Assembly: GCF_013044515.1 (NCBI RefSeq)
Contig: NZ_JABEPR010000001.1
Coordinates: 868,001-932,000 of the forward strand
DNA from: Sphingomonas sp. ID1715
GTDB taxonomy: Bacteria; Pseudomonadota; Alphaproteobacteria; Sphingomonadales; Sphingomonadaceae
Direction: 5' to 3'
DNA length: 64,000 nt
Shown here: in pieces, positions 53,419 through 62,066 of the stretch
How positions within the stretch are numbered: position 1 is the stretch's first letter
Layout: every line of letters starts with the position of its first letter
The notes under the pieces: model-generated
Seen by the model: only the letters and a program-made list of their open reading frames with translations
Database searches by the model: none
Told to the model about the DNA's origin: nothing
Position numbers and translations under genes: made by a program

Positions 53419-55016
53419 GGGGCACTCCGTCGGTCGGCGGGGCTATAGTCGATCAGCTCCGCGTCTGGAAACGCTTCGAACGCCGCCTTGACCAACGGCG
53501 TGTCGAGAATCGCCTGCCGCGCCGCCGCCTCGACCGCCCGCTCCTGCTCCAGCAGCGACGGCTCGGCATCTCCGTCCGCGAGAGTCACAGACCAGACGAC
53601 TCCAGTCATCCCACGGAGCACGGCGATCAGATCACGCACGAACTCGCCCTGCATGGGCTTCAGCGGCTTCATCGTCAGGTTTGGCGGCGCGTAGGAGATG
53701 AGCCCGAGATCATCGTGCAAATGCAGCGCTAGCCTTGGCCGCTGTTCGTACACGAGATCGTAAAGCGCGCGGAAATCGCTTGGATAGCTCGGCGGTGGCG
53801 GCGCGGCCGGCGCCGGCGGTGGCACCGGGGCCGCGCGCGCAACAGGCACGGCCTCGCCATTGCCGATCCGCTTCAGCAGCTCGGCCGGGTCCGGCAGTTC
53901 AGCTGCATGGACGATGCGGAGCAGCGCCATTTCGGCGGCCTCCAGCGGCATCACCGCGCGCGCCGTCTCGTCATGGCCCTTCAGCAGCAGCTGCCAGAAG
54001 CGGTGCAGCTGCGCGAACGATAGCCGCGCCGCCCACTCGCCCAGCGCCTCACGCTCCTCGGCGGCCTGGGACGGATCGGGCGCGCCGCCCATCTTCGCCA
54101 TCGTCACGCCGTGCACCGCCTCCAGCAGCCCGCGCAGCACGCCGACCGGGTCGACGCCGAGATCATATTGGTCGCGCAGCGCTGCCAGCGCCGGCTGCGC
54201 TTCACCGGCAAGCAAATGCCCCAGCAGCCGCCGGATCGCACCGCGATCGGACAGGCCGAGCATCTCGCGCACCTGCGCCGCGGAGACTTCGCCGCCCTCC
54301 ATATCGGCGTGGGCGATCGCCTGGTCGAGGATCGAGAGACCGTCGCGCGCCGAGCCTTCCGCCGCCCGCGCGATCAGCGCCAGCGCCTCTTCCTCGGCCC
54401 GCGCGCCCTCCGCCTCGACAACGCGTGCGAAATGGGCGGCGAGCTTGTCGGCGGGGATGCGGCGCAGATCGAAACGCTGGCAGCGCGACAGCACCGTGAC
54501 CGGCACCTTGTTGACTTCGGTAGTCGCGAACAGGAATTTCACATGCGGCGGCGGCTCCTCGAGCGTCTTCAGAAGCGCGTTGAACGCGTTCTTCGACAGC
54601 ATGTGCACTTCGTCGATGATGTAGACCTTGTAGCGCGCCGACACGGCCGAATAGCGCACTGCCTCGATGATCTCGCGCACATCGTCGACGCCGGTGTGAG
54701 AGGCGGCGTCCATCTCGACCACGTCGATATGCCGCCCTTCGGCAATCGCCCGGCACGGCTCGCAGACCCCGCACGGATCGATGGTCGGCCCGCCCTGCCC
54801 GTCCGGCCCGACGCAGTTCAGCGCCTTGGCGATCAGCCGCGCGGTCGAGGTCTTGCCGACCCCGCGCACCCCGGTCAGCAGGAACGCGTGCGCCAGCCGG
54901 TCGCGCCTGATCGCGTTGCCGAGCGTGGTGACCATCGCATCCTGGCCGATCAGCTCGGAGAAACGCTGCGGCCGGTATTTGCGGGCAAGGACGCGATAGG
55001 CGGAGGATTCGGGCAT
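53415..55016 (-). CDS. dnaX: DNA polymerase III subunit gamma/tau
   Basis: Clamp-loader ATPase of 533 residues. It has MPESSAYRVLARKYRPQRFSELIGQ, the Walker A GVRGVGKTSTAR (about 45-56), zinc-module cysteines in CVGPDGQGGPTIDPCGVCEPC, Walker B YIIDEVHMLS and the sensor ATTEVNKVP. A proline/alanine linker (PVPPPAPAAPPPPSYP) near 415 leads to the tau part. The start at 55016 is the usual MPESS-type N-terminus; the open frame to 55352 runs across the SRP RNA. No slippery A-run was noticed. Confidence 0.97.
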   Translation of the reverse strand: MPESSAYRVLARKYRPQRFSELIGQDAMVTTLGNAIRRDRLAHAFLLTGVRGVGKTSTARLIAKALNCVGPDGQGGPTIDPCGVCEPCRAIAEGRHIDVVEMDAASHTGVDDVREIIEAVRYSAVSARYKVYIIDEVHMLSKNAFNALLKTLEEPPPHVKFLFATTEVNKVPVTVLSRCQRFDLRRIPADKLAAHFARVVEAEGARAEEEALALIARAAEGSARDGLSILDQAIAHADMEGGEVSAAQVREMLGLSDRGAIRRLLGHLLAGEAQPALAALRDQYDLGVDPVGVLRGLLEAVHGVTMAKMGGAPDPSQAAEEREALGEWAARLSFAQLHRFWQLLLKGHDETARAVMPLEAAEMALLRIVHAAELPDPAELLKRIGNGEAVPVARAAPVPPPAPAAPPPPSYPSDFRALYDLVYEQRPRLALHLHDDLGLISYAPPNLTMKPLKPMQGEFVRDLIAVLRGMTGVVWSVTLADGDAEPSLLEQERAVEAAARQAILDTPLVKAAFEAFPDAELIDYSPADRRSAP

Positions 55017-55029
55017 GTGTCCGTTCTCT

Positions 55030-55155
55030 ACCCGTTCGTATCGAGCGAAGTCGAGATACGTGGATGGGAAGGAGAGAAGCGCCGCGGCAAAGCCGCGTCG
55101 TCGAACGGCTCGTAGAGCCGCCGGCCGCTCCTTCGACAAGCTCAGGACTGAAGGC
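55030..55155. repeat. Intergenic repeats, GAGCGAAGTCGA and TCGACAAGCTCAGGAC types
   Basis: TTCGTATCGAGCGAAGTCGA (55034-55053) and CCTTCGACAAGCTCAGGACT (55131-55150) are typical halves of the sphingomonad intergenic repeat, related to 842-927 and 14966-15040. They occupy the space between dnaX and the SRP RNA. Confidence 0.55.
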
Positions 55156-55163
55156 TGCGCGGT

Positions 55164-55252
55164 GGGAGCCGGAACGACCCGGGGCGAAATCGTTGTGGCT
55201 GCTTCCTTCCGGACCTGACCAGATTGGCGACGGCACCGTCCGCCCGACTCCC
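55164..55252 (-). ncRNA. ffs: Signal recognition particle RNA (4.5S type)
   Basis: Short bacterial SRP RNA without Alu domain. On the minus strand, the conserved tetraloop region reads GGTCAGGTCCGGAAGGAAGCAGCC, as in E. coli ffs, and the ends GGGAGTC (55252-55246) and GGCTCCC (55170-55164) close a seven-base-pair terminal stem. It sits just upstream of dnaX on the same strand, a common order in alphaproteobacteria. Exact ends may differ by several bases. It was found by motif and folding, not by protein frame. Confidence 0.9.
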
Positions 55253-55299
55253 GCGCGCCATATGGGCGAGCGCTGCCGGAAGGGCAAGCCACCCGCCGA

Positions 55300-55524
55300 T
55301 CAGGGGCGGCGGTTGCGCTCCTCGCGCACCAGCACCGGCTTGATGCAGCCATTTTCGGTTCGCATCACCGTCAGATAGGCCTCGGCCGGCGGCAGTTCGC
55401 CGAGCTTGCGGGCGCGGCCTTCGGCCTGCTCGCGAACCGGCATCGGACGCGCCTGCCGGCAAAGCGGCAGCGGCGCCTGCGCGGCTGCGGGCGTGGCGGC
55501 GAGGGCAAGAGCAAGGATCAACAT
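55300..55524 (-). CDS. Small secreted hypothetical protein
   Basis: A 74-residue protein with a signal peptide (MLILALALAATPAAAQ) and a mature part of about 58 residues with two cysteines (PLPLCRQARPMPVREQ, RTENGCIKPVLV), which could form one disulfide. No recognised domain. A GGAGGAATGA ribosome site precedes it. It lies between the SRP RNA and the glycosylase gene on the same strand. Confidence 0.7.
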   Translation of the reverse strand: MLILALALAATPAAAQAPLPLCRQARPMPVREQAEGRARKLGELPPAEAYLTVMRTENGCIKPVLVREERNRRP

Positions 55525-55556
55525 CGCGTCATTCCTCCTGCCGCGCTCCTAGCCGA

Positions 55557-56210
55557 TCAGGGCCGGAACGCCAAAGCCCGCTCGAACACCGCTTCGAACA
55601 TAGCGCGCGTCAGCCGGCCGGTATTCTGGTTGTAGCGCGAGCAGTGATAGCTATCGATCAGCACCTCCCCGCCCGGCATGCGATGCTCCGCCAAATGCCC
55701 GAATTTGTGCGCCGCCAGCTTCCCGCCCAGCGTCCGCACCGCCGACTGATGGGCAATCTGCCCGAGCGCGACATAGACGCGCGCATTTGCCAAGGAATCG
55801 ATCTGCGCAGCGAGGAAGGGCCGGCAATTGGCGATCTCCTCCGGCACCGGCTTGTTCTCGGGGGGCAGGCATTTGACCGAGTTGCAGATGGCGACGCCCT
55901 GCAGCCGATAGCCGTCATTCGGATCGGCCTGGTAGGTGCCCTTCGCGAGCCCGAATTTGCTCAACGTCTCGAACAGCAGCTCGCCGGCATAATCGCCGGT
56001 GAACGGCCGTCCGGTGCGGTTGGCGCCATGCTTGCCGGGCGCGAGGCCCACGATCACCAGCCAGGCATCGGGGTCGCCGAACGCCGGCACCGGCGCGTTC
56101 CACCAATCGGGATATTCGACGCGCAGCGCCTCGCGAAAGGCGACGAGGCGCGGGCAGCGCGGGCAGTCGCCTGGCGGCTCGGTTTCGGGAACGGGGCTGG
56201 CAAAGGACAC
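55557..56210 (-). CDS. Uracil-DNA glycosylase, family 5 (UdgB-like)
   Basis: DNA repair enzyme of about 217 residues that removes uracil and related bases. The start GTG at 56210 (MSFASPVPETEPPGDCPRCPRLVAFRE) is forced by the divergent folK gene at 56234. Iron-sulfur cysteines lie in CPRCPRL and further in the SVKCLPPENK and NCRPFL segments. The catalytic region is IVGLAPGKHGANRTGRPFTGDYAG, and the second motif YHCSRYNQNTGRLT (His-Cys-Ser-Arg-Tyr-Asn) fits family 5. Confidence 0.93.
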   Translation of the reverse strand: MSFASPVPETEPPGDCPRCPRLVAFREALRVEYPDWWNAPVPAFGDPDAWLVIVGLAPGKHGANRTGRPFTGDYAGELLFETLSKFGLAKGTYQADPNDGYRLQGVAICNSVKCLPPENKPVPEEIANCRPFLAAQIDSLANARVYVALGQIAHQSAVRTLGGKLAAHKFGHLAEHRMPGGEVLIDSYHCSRYNQNTGRLTRAMFEAVFERALAFRP

Positions 56211-56233
56211 GTCCGCCCGATAGGCGCGAGCGG

Positions 56234-56722
56234 GTGACGGGGACAAGCTATGCGATCGCGATCGGCTCCAATCGCCGCCACCACCGGCATGGTTTGCCCG
56301 ATTGCGTGATCGCGGCGGCGGTGCAGGCGCTCGCGAAGCTCGGCGAGGTGCAGGCCGTGTCCCGCACACACGCCACAGCGGCGATGGGACCTGCCGGCCG
56401 CCGCTTTGCCAATGCCGCTGTACTGTTGCGTACGGACCGCGCACCCCCTGCCCTGCTCCAGGCGCTCAAGGCCCTGGAGCGACAGTTCGGACGTCGGCCC
56501 GGCCGGCGCTGGGGGCCGCGCGTGCTCGACCTCGACATCATTCTCTGGTCGGGCGGCAGCTGGAGCAGCGGCGAGCTCACCGTCCCGCACCCGGCGTTTC
56601 GAGAGCGGAGCTTCGTGCTTGGTCCGCTGACCGAGATCGCGCCGGGGTGGCGAGACCCTCTGACGGGACGCACCGTGCGCCAGCTCGCCCACGCCAGCGA
56701 ACGCCGCCCCGTCCGCGCCTAG
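56234..56722 (+). CDS. folK: 6-hydroxymethyl-7,8-dihydropterin pyrophosphokinase FolK
   Basis: Folate synthesis enzyme of 162 residues. It has AIAIGSNRRHHRHG near the start, RRPGRRWGPRVLDLDIILWSGG (metal-binding Asp-Leu-Asp) and LTVPHPAFRERSFVLGPL. The start is a GTG at 56234, only 23 bases from the divergent glycosylase start, so the two must share or overlap promoters. Confidence 0.95.
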   Translation: MTGTSYAIAIGSNRRHHRHGLPDCVIAAAVQALAKLGEVQAVSRTHATAAMGPAGRRFANAAVLLRTDRAPPALLQALKALERQFGRRPGRRWGPRVLDLDIILWSGGSWSSGELTVPHPAFRERSFVLGPLTEIAPGWRDPLTGRTVRQLAHASERRPVRA

Positions 56723-56896
56723 GGCGCCGACATCTAATCCGGGCAGCGTACAGTCAGTGTCGGACGGGCCTCGATCCGTCGAAGCCTTGTGGCTGCGCCT
56801 CTTCGCCAACTTGCACCCACGGTGCGCGCCGTGATAGGCGCGCCGCTTTGACAGCCGGACGCTTCCGCCGGCGCTGACCAGGCACATATCCGAACG

Positions 56897-57235
56897 ATGT
56901 TCGAATCTCCCGCTTACGCTCAGGCAGCCACCGGCGCATCCGCCGGCTCGGGTGCCGCATTCTTCCTGCAGATGGTGCCGCTGCTCGCCATCTTCGTCAT
57001 CTTCTGGTTCCTGCTGATCCGGCCGCAGCAGCGGCGGATGAAGGAGCACCAGGCCAAGATCGGCGCGGTCAAGAAGGGCGACACCGTCGTCACCGGCGGC
57101 GGCCTGGTCGGCAAGGTCACCAAGGTCGAGGACCAGCATGTCGAGATCGAGCTCGCGCCGCAGGTGCGGGTGCGCGCGGTCAAGGCGACCTTGTCCGACG
57201 TGCAGACGCTGACGCTCGCCAAAGCGAACGACTGA
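56897..57235 (+). CDS. yajC: Preprotein translocase subunit YajC
   Basis: Small inner-membrane protein of 112 residues associated with SecDF. One membrane helix (about 22-42, FFLQMVPLLAIFVIFWFLLI) is followed by RPQQRRMKEHQAKIGAVKKGDTVVTGGGLVGKV, the family signature. First gene of the yajC-secD-secF-Mth938 run. The 174 bases before it (56723-56896) hold no gene. Confidence 0.96.
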   Translation: MFESPAYAQAATGASAGSGAAFFLQMVPLLAIFVIFWFLLIRPQQRRMKEHQAKIGAVKKGDTVVTGGGLVGKVTKVEDQHVEIELAPQVRVRAVKATLSDVQTLTLAKAND

Positions 57236-57239
57236 GCCC

Positions 57240-58865
57240 ATGGCCACTGCTGCTGCACGCACCACGACGGGCCTGCTCGAATTCCCGCGCTGGAAGGTGA
57301 TCGGCATCGTCCTGCTGATCCTGACCGGCATCATGCTCGCGGTGCCGAGCTTCGTGCCCGAACGGCTGACACCGGGCATGAAGCTGCCGCGGATCAATCT
57401 CGGCCTCGACCTGTCCGGCGGTTCGCACCTGCTGCTCGAAGCGGATGCGTCCAGCCTGCTCAAGCAGCGGCTGGAGCAGATGGAAGAGACGATCCGCACC
57501 GAAATGCGCCGCGGCGATCCGCGCATCGCGATCGGCGACATCTCCACCTCCGGCAACCAGCTGAGCTTCTTCGTCCGCGACGTGACCCAGGTGGATCAGG
57601 CGGTCGAACGCGTCCGCCAGCAGACCAACGGCGTTGGCGTGACCGGCCAGCGCGACTGGGATGTGCGGGTGGTCGACAGCAACCGCATCATCATGACGCC
57701 GACTCAGGCGGGTCAGAACGACGCGGTCGACAAGGCGATGGAAGTCGCCACCGAAGTGGTCCGCAAGCGCATCGACGAACTCGGCACGCGCGAGCCGACC
57801 ATCGTGCGCCAGGGCGGCACCCGCATCGTCGTGCAGGTGCCGGGCCTGCAGAATCCCGAAGCGCTCAAGAACCTGCTCGGCAAAACCGCGAAGCTCGAGT
57901 TCAAGCTGGTCGACGTGACCGCCTCGCCCGCCGATCTCGCCGCGGGCCGGGCGCCGGTCGGCGGCCAGGTGCTGCGCTATCCCGACAACCCCGCCGGCGG
58001 TCCGGTGATCGCGGTCAAGCGCGCGGTGCTGATTTCCGGCGACCAGCTGATCGACGCGCAACAAGGCTTCGACCAGCGCAACAACGCGCCGGTCGTCAAC
58101 ATCCGCTTCGATGGCCAGGGCGGCCGCCGCTTCGCCAAGGTCACGCAGGAAAATGTCAACAAGCCTTTCGCAATCATCCTCGACAATCAGGTGATTTCGG
58201 CGCCGAACATCAACGAGCCGATCCTGGGCGGCCAGGCGCAAATTTCCGGCAATTTCACCGTCGAGAGCGCCAACGAGCTCGCCATCGCGCTGCGCTCGGG
58301 CAAGCTGCCGGTCGACCTGAAGGTCATCGAGGAACGCACGGTCGGCCCGCAGCTCGGCGCGGACTCGATCCGCGCCGGCGTGCTCGCGTCGGTGATCGCG
58401 GTCGCGCTCGTCGTCGCCTTCATGCTGGTGACCTATGGCCGGTTCGGCGTCTATGCGAACCTCGCCGTCATCATCAACGTGTTCGTGATCCTGGGCGTGA
58501 TGTCGCTGCTGAACGCGACGCTGACGCTGCCGGGCATCGCCGGCTTCGTGCTGACCATCGGCACGGCGGTCGACGCCAACGTGCTGATCAACGAGCGCAT
58601 CCGTGAGGAACGGCGCCGCGGCCGCTCGGTCGTCCAGGCCGTGGAGCTCGGCTATAAGGAAGCGAGCCGCACCATCTTCGAAGCGAATACGGTGCACGCC
58701 ATTTCCGGCCTGATCATGCTCGCGCTCGGCTCGGGTCCGGTGAAGGGCTTCGCGGTCGTGCTGCTGATCGGCATCGTCACCTCGGTGTTCACCGCCGTCA
58801 CCTTTACCCGCATGTTGACCGCAGGCTGGATCCGCCGCCACCGGCCGACGGAGATGACCATCTGA
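57240..58865 (+). CDS. secD: Protein translocase subunit SecD
   Basis: A 541-residue membrane protein that uses the proton gradient to help release proteins on the periplasmic side. It has the DLSGGSHLLLE motif near residue 60, a long periplasmic P1 region and six membrane helices with GFVLTIGTAVDANVLINERIREE. The start is four bases after yajC and the stop overlaps the secF start by one base. Confidence 0.97.
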   Translation: MATAAARTTTGLLEFPRWKVIGIVLLILTGIMLAVPSFVPERLTPGMKLPRINLGLDLSGGSHLLLEADASSLLKQRLEQMEETIRTEMRRGDPRIAIGDISTSGNQLSFFVRDVTQVDQAVERVRQQTNGVGVTGQRDWDVRVVDSNRIIMTPTQAGQNDAVDKAMEVATEVVRKRIDELGTREPTIVRQGGTRIVVQVPGLQNPEALKNLLGKTAKLEFKLVDVTASPADLAAGRAPVGGQVLRYPDNPAGGPVIAVKRAVLISGDQLIDAQQGFDQRNNAPVVNIRFDGQGGRRFAKVTQENVNKPFAIILDNQVISAPNINEPILGGQAQISGNFTVESANELAIALRSGKLPVDLKVIEERTVGPQLGADSIRAGVLASVIAVALVVAFMLVTYGRFGVYANLAVIINVFVILGVMSLLNATLTLPGIAGFVLTIGTAVDANVLINERIREERRRGRSVVQAVELGYKEASRTIFEANTVHAISGLIMLALGSGPVKGFAVVLLIGIVTSVFTAVTFTRMLTAGWIRRHRPTEMTI

Positions 58866-59824
58866 TGCGTCTGCTGAAACTCGTCCCCGACAATACGAAC
58901 CTGCCGTTCGTCTCGCTGCGCTATTGGGCGTTCGGCATCACTGCGGTGCTGACGCTGGTCGCCTGCGCACTGGTCGGCACGCGCGGCCTGAACCTGGGCG
59001 TCGATTTCGTCGGCGGCCTGATGATCGAAGCCAAGTTCGACCAGCCGCCGTCGCTCGACCGCGTCCGTTCGACCGTGGACGGCCTCGGCGTCGGCGAAGG
59101 TTCGCTGCAGAGCTTCGGCGATCCCAAGACCATCTCGATTCGCCTGCCGCTGCCGCAGGATGCGGACGAAGGCGCCACCAACCGCGTGGTGCAGCGGGTG
59201 CAAAAGGCGCTGCGCGGCGTCTACCCCGACGTGCAGTTCACCCGCTACGATACCGTGTCCGGCAAGGTCTCGGGCGAGCTGATCCGCAACGGCCTGCTCG
59301 CCGTGCTGCTGGCCGTGCTCGGCATCGCCGTCTTTTCCTGGCTGCGCTACGAATGGCAGTTCGGCGTCTCAACCTTCGTCGCGATCATGCACGACGTGCT
59401 GATGACGATGGGCTTTTTCGCGCTCACTCGGCTGGAATTCGACCTGAACATCGTCGCCGCGGTGCTGACCATCATCGGCTATTCGATCAACGACAAGATC
59501 GTCATCGACGACCGTATCCGCGAGAATATGCGCAAATATCGGCAGATGGACATGCGCGCGCTGATCGACCTTTCGGTCAACGAAACGCTGCCGCGCACGG
59601 TGATGACGTCGCTGACCATCCTGCTCGCATTGGGCGCGCTGCTGATCTTTGGCGGCCATGTGCTGCGGGGCTTCACCGCGGCGATGATCCTCGGCATCGT
59701 GATCGGCACCTATTCGTCGATCTATGTGTCTTCGTCGCTGCTGATCACGCTCGGGCTGCGGCCCGGCGTGCCGCTCGGCGGGCAGGGCGAGGGCAAGCCG
59801 GGCGTCAACGTCGCCAAGCCGTGA
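58865..59824 (+). CDS. secF: Protein translocase subunit SecF
   Basis: A 319-residue partner of SecD. It has LNLGVDFVGGLMIEAKFD, and the membrane part with TIIGYSINDKIVIDDRIRENMRKY. Six membrane helices are predicted. The start shares one base with the secD stop (TGATG). Confidence 0.97.
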   Translation: MRLLKLVPDNTNLPFVSLRYWAFGITAVLTLVACALVGTRGLNLGVDFVGGLMIEAKFDQPPSLDRVRSTVDGLGVGEGSLQSFGDPKTISIRLPLPQDADEGATNRVVQRVQKALRGVYPDVQFTRYDTVSGKVSGELIRNGLLAVLLAVLGIAVFSWLRYEWQFGVSTFVAIMHDVLMTMGFFALTRLEFDLNIVAAVLTIIGYSINDKIVIDDRIRENMRKYRQMDMRALIDLSVNETLPRTVMTSLTILLALGALLIFGGHVLRGFTAAMILGIVIGTYSSIYVSSSLLITLGLRPGVPLGGQGEGKPGVNVAKP

Positions 59825-59826
59825 AG

Positions 59827-60180
59827 ATGGACAAGGGCCCAAGGGCGAGCGGACCGCTCGTCACGGGCTTTGCCGGCAGCGGCTTCAAGGTGGACGGGCA
59901 AGCCACCGCCGGCGGCGTGCTGCTCACTCCCGAATGGTGGCGGGCCTGGGACGGAGCCCTGGACGAAGCCGCGCTGGAGCCGCTGGTCGCGCTTTCCCCT
60001 GAGTTCATCCTGATCGGCACCGGCGCCACGCTGGCCCGGCCGGCACGGGCGTTGGTCCGCGCAATCGAAGAGCGCGGTGTCGGCTTGGAGATCATGGACA
60101 GCCGCGCCGCCGCGCGGGCGTGGGGCGTGCTCCGCGCGGAGGAGCGCTGGATCGCCGCGGCACTGCAACCGCTGGCCTGA
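59827..60180 (+). CDS. Mth938-like (DUF498/NDUFAF3) domain protein
   Basis: A 117-residue protein of the Mth938 domain group, with FILIGTGATLARPARALVRAIEERGVGLEIMDSRAAARAWGVLRAEER, matching the pattern of the family related to human NDUFAF3. Its role in bacteria is not established. The start is ATG 59827 or GTG 59821; the latter would overlap the secF stop by three bases. It follows the secDF genes in most alphaproteobacteria. Confidence 0.85.
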   Translation: MDKGPRASGPLVTGFAGSGFKVDGQATAGGVLLTPEWWRAWDGALDEAALEPLVALSPEFILIGTGATLARPARALVRAIEERGVGLEIMDSRAAARAWGVLRAEERWIAAALQPLA

Positions 60181-60351
60181 CCGGTCCCGCCTAGCCAAAC
60201 GCGCCCCGGCGAACCACCACACTTCCCCAAGCGGTTCAGCGGTTTAGGCTTGCAGACGGCGTCAGAACGGTCTTTATGAGCCGCAGACGCCAAAAGGCGC
60301 ACCCTGGTTCGTTCGGGACGCGCGAACCACCAAGAAAAACAGGGGGAAAGT

Positions 60352-62055
60352 GTGGGCGTTCCGCTCAGGCTTGCGCGTGCCATCATCTTTTTGGGGTCAA
60401 GCATCGCCGCCATCGCGGCCACGGCGCAGGTCGTGCCGCCGACGCGCGAGGAGGTGGCGCCGCCGCCCGCGCCCGCGCCGACAGGTCCGCGTGTGCGGGT
60501 GGAGGGCGGCATCGAGCGCGCGCCCTGCCCACTTGACGACCCCGCTTACGCCAATTTGAAAGTCACCGTTACCTCGGCGGTGTTCAACAATCTGAAGGGC
60601 ATCTCGCCCGAGGAACTGGCGCCGGCCTATCGCGCCTATCTGGGGCAGGAACGGCCGATCAGCGTTGTCTGCGAAATCCGCGATGCGGCGGCCACCGTGC
60701 TGCGCAACCGCGGCTATCTCGCCGCCGTTCAGGTGCCGACGCAGAAGATCGACAATGGCGAGGTCCGCTTCGAGGTGCTTTACGCGCGCCTTGCGGCAGT
60801 CCGGGTGCGCGGCGATGCCGCCGGCGCCGAACGGCTGATCGCGTCTTATCTGGAGCCGCTGACCAAGCAGGACGTGTTCAATCGCATTGAGGCGGAACGC
60901 TATCTGCTGCTCGTCCGCGACCTGCCTGGCTATGATGTGCGGCTGACGCTGCGGCCGGCGGGCACCGGTCCGGGCGAAGTGGTGGGTGACGTGACGGTCA
61001 CCCGCACGCCCTATGTCATCGATCTGAACGTGCAGAACCTCGCCGGGCGCGACACGGGGCCATGGGGCGCGCAGCTCCGCGCGCAATTCTTCGGCCTGAC
61101 CGGCCTCGGCGACCGCACCAGCATCGCCTTCTACTCGACCGCGGATTTCGAAGAGCAGCAGATCCTCCAGCTCGCCCATGATTTCCGCGTCGGCAGCGAA
61201 GGCCTGACGCTCAGCGGACGATTCAATTACGCCTGGACCGAACCCGATCTGGTTGACGGCCAGGGCCGGCGGCTGACCGTCAAGGCACGCACTTTGTTCG
61301 CCAATGCCGAGGCGAGCTATCCGTTCCTGCGCAGTCAGGCGGCGAATGTGCGCGGCGCGCTGGGCTTCGATTTCGCCAACCAGCGCGTCGTCACCCGCAA
61401 CCCGGACGCGATCCTCAATCGCGACCGGCTGCGCGTCGCTTATCTGCGCGTCGAGGGCGACGCGACGGATGCGCGCGTTGGCGCGGTGCCGGGCTGGCGC
61501 GTCGGCGGCAGCGCGGAGCTGCGACGCGGGCTCGACATTTTCGATGCGAACGGCCGCTCGCCCGATCCACGTGTTGGCCGGCTCGGCGATCCGACCGCGA
61601 CGTTGGTCCGAGGAGCCGCTTATGGCGAGACTCAGCTGGTGCCGAACCTCGCCTTTGCCGTCGCGATGCGCGGGCAATACGCCTTCGACCGGCTGCTCAG
61701 CTTCGAGCGCTTCTCGGGCGGCAATTACACGATCGGCCGCGGCTATGATCCGGGCACGATCATCGGCGATCATGGACTGGGCGTCTTGGCGGAACTGAAG
61801 GTCAACCAATGGGCGCCGTTCCGCGGCCGTGAGGTAGCGCTGCAGCCCTTCGCCTTTGTCGACACCGCCCGAGCCTGGACCAAAGGCGGCGGCTCGGACC
61901 GGCTGACGTCGCTCGGCGCTGGCATGCGCGCCGGGCTGTTCAACCGCGCCCGCCTCGACGCCACGCTGGCCGTGCCGGTCGAGCGCGCCGGCCCGCTGGG
62001 CCGCCGCGGCGATGTCCGCTTCCTGGTTTCGCTCACGACCCAATTGCTGCCCTGA
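60352..62055 (+). CDS. TpsB outer-membrane transporter (ShlB/FhaC/HecB family)
   Basis: Transporter half of a two-partner (type Vb) secretion system. The 567-residue protein starts at a GTG after AGGGGGAAAG, with a signal peptide ending about ATAQV. POTRA domains cover about 60-210 (ISVVCEIRDAAATVLRNRGYLAAVQVP, RLAAVRVRGDA), and the ShlB-type beta-barrel about 220-567, including the conserved GRGYDPGTI loop-6 motif near 460. Its partner TpsA follows 11 bases later. It exports TpsA across the outer membrane. Confidence 0.93.
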   Translation: MGVPLRLARAIIFLGSSIAAIAATAQVVPPTREEVAPPPAPAPTGPRVRVEGGIERAPCPLDDPAYANLKVTVTSAVFNNLKGISPEELAPAYRAYLGQERPISVVCEIRDAAATVLRNRGYLAAVQVPTQKIDNGEVRFEVLYARLAAVRVRGDAAGAERLIASYLEPLTKQDVFNRIEAERYLLLVRDLPGYDVRLTLRPAGTGPGEVVGDVTVTRTPYVIDLNVQNLAGRDTGPWGAQLRAQFFGLTGLGDRTSIAFYSTADFEEQQILQLAHDFRVGSEGLTLSGRFNYAWTEPDLVDGQGRRLTVKARTLFANAEASYPFLRSQAANVRGALGFDFANQRVVTRNPDAILNRDRLRVAYLRVEGDATDARVGAVPGWRVGGSAELRRGLDIFDANGRSPDPRVGRLGDPTATLVRGAAYGETQLVPNLAFAVAMRGQYAFDRLLSFERFSGGNYTIGRGYDPGTIIGDHGLGVLAELKVNQWAPFRGREVALQPFAFVDTARAWTKGGGSDRLTSLGAGMRAGLFNRARLDATLAVPVERAGPLGRRGDVRFLVSLTTQLLP

Positions 62056-62066
62056 GGAGCGCGTTC

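Noticed and set aside
60276-60536. Small plus-strand frame before tpsB (MSRRRQKAHPG)
   Set aside because: It overlaps the tpsB start in another frame, has a composition of chance, and no ribosome site.
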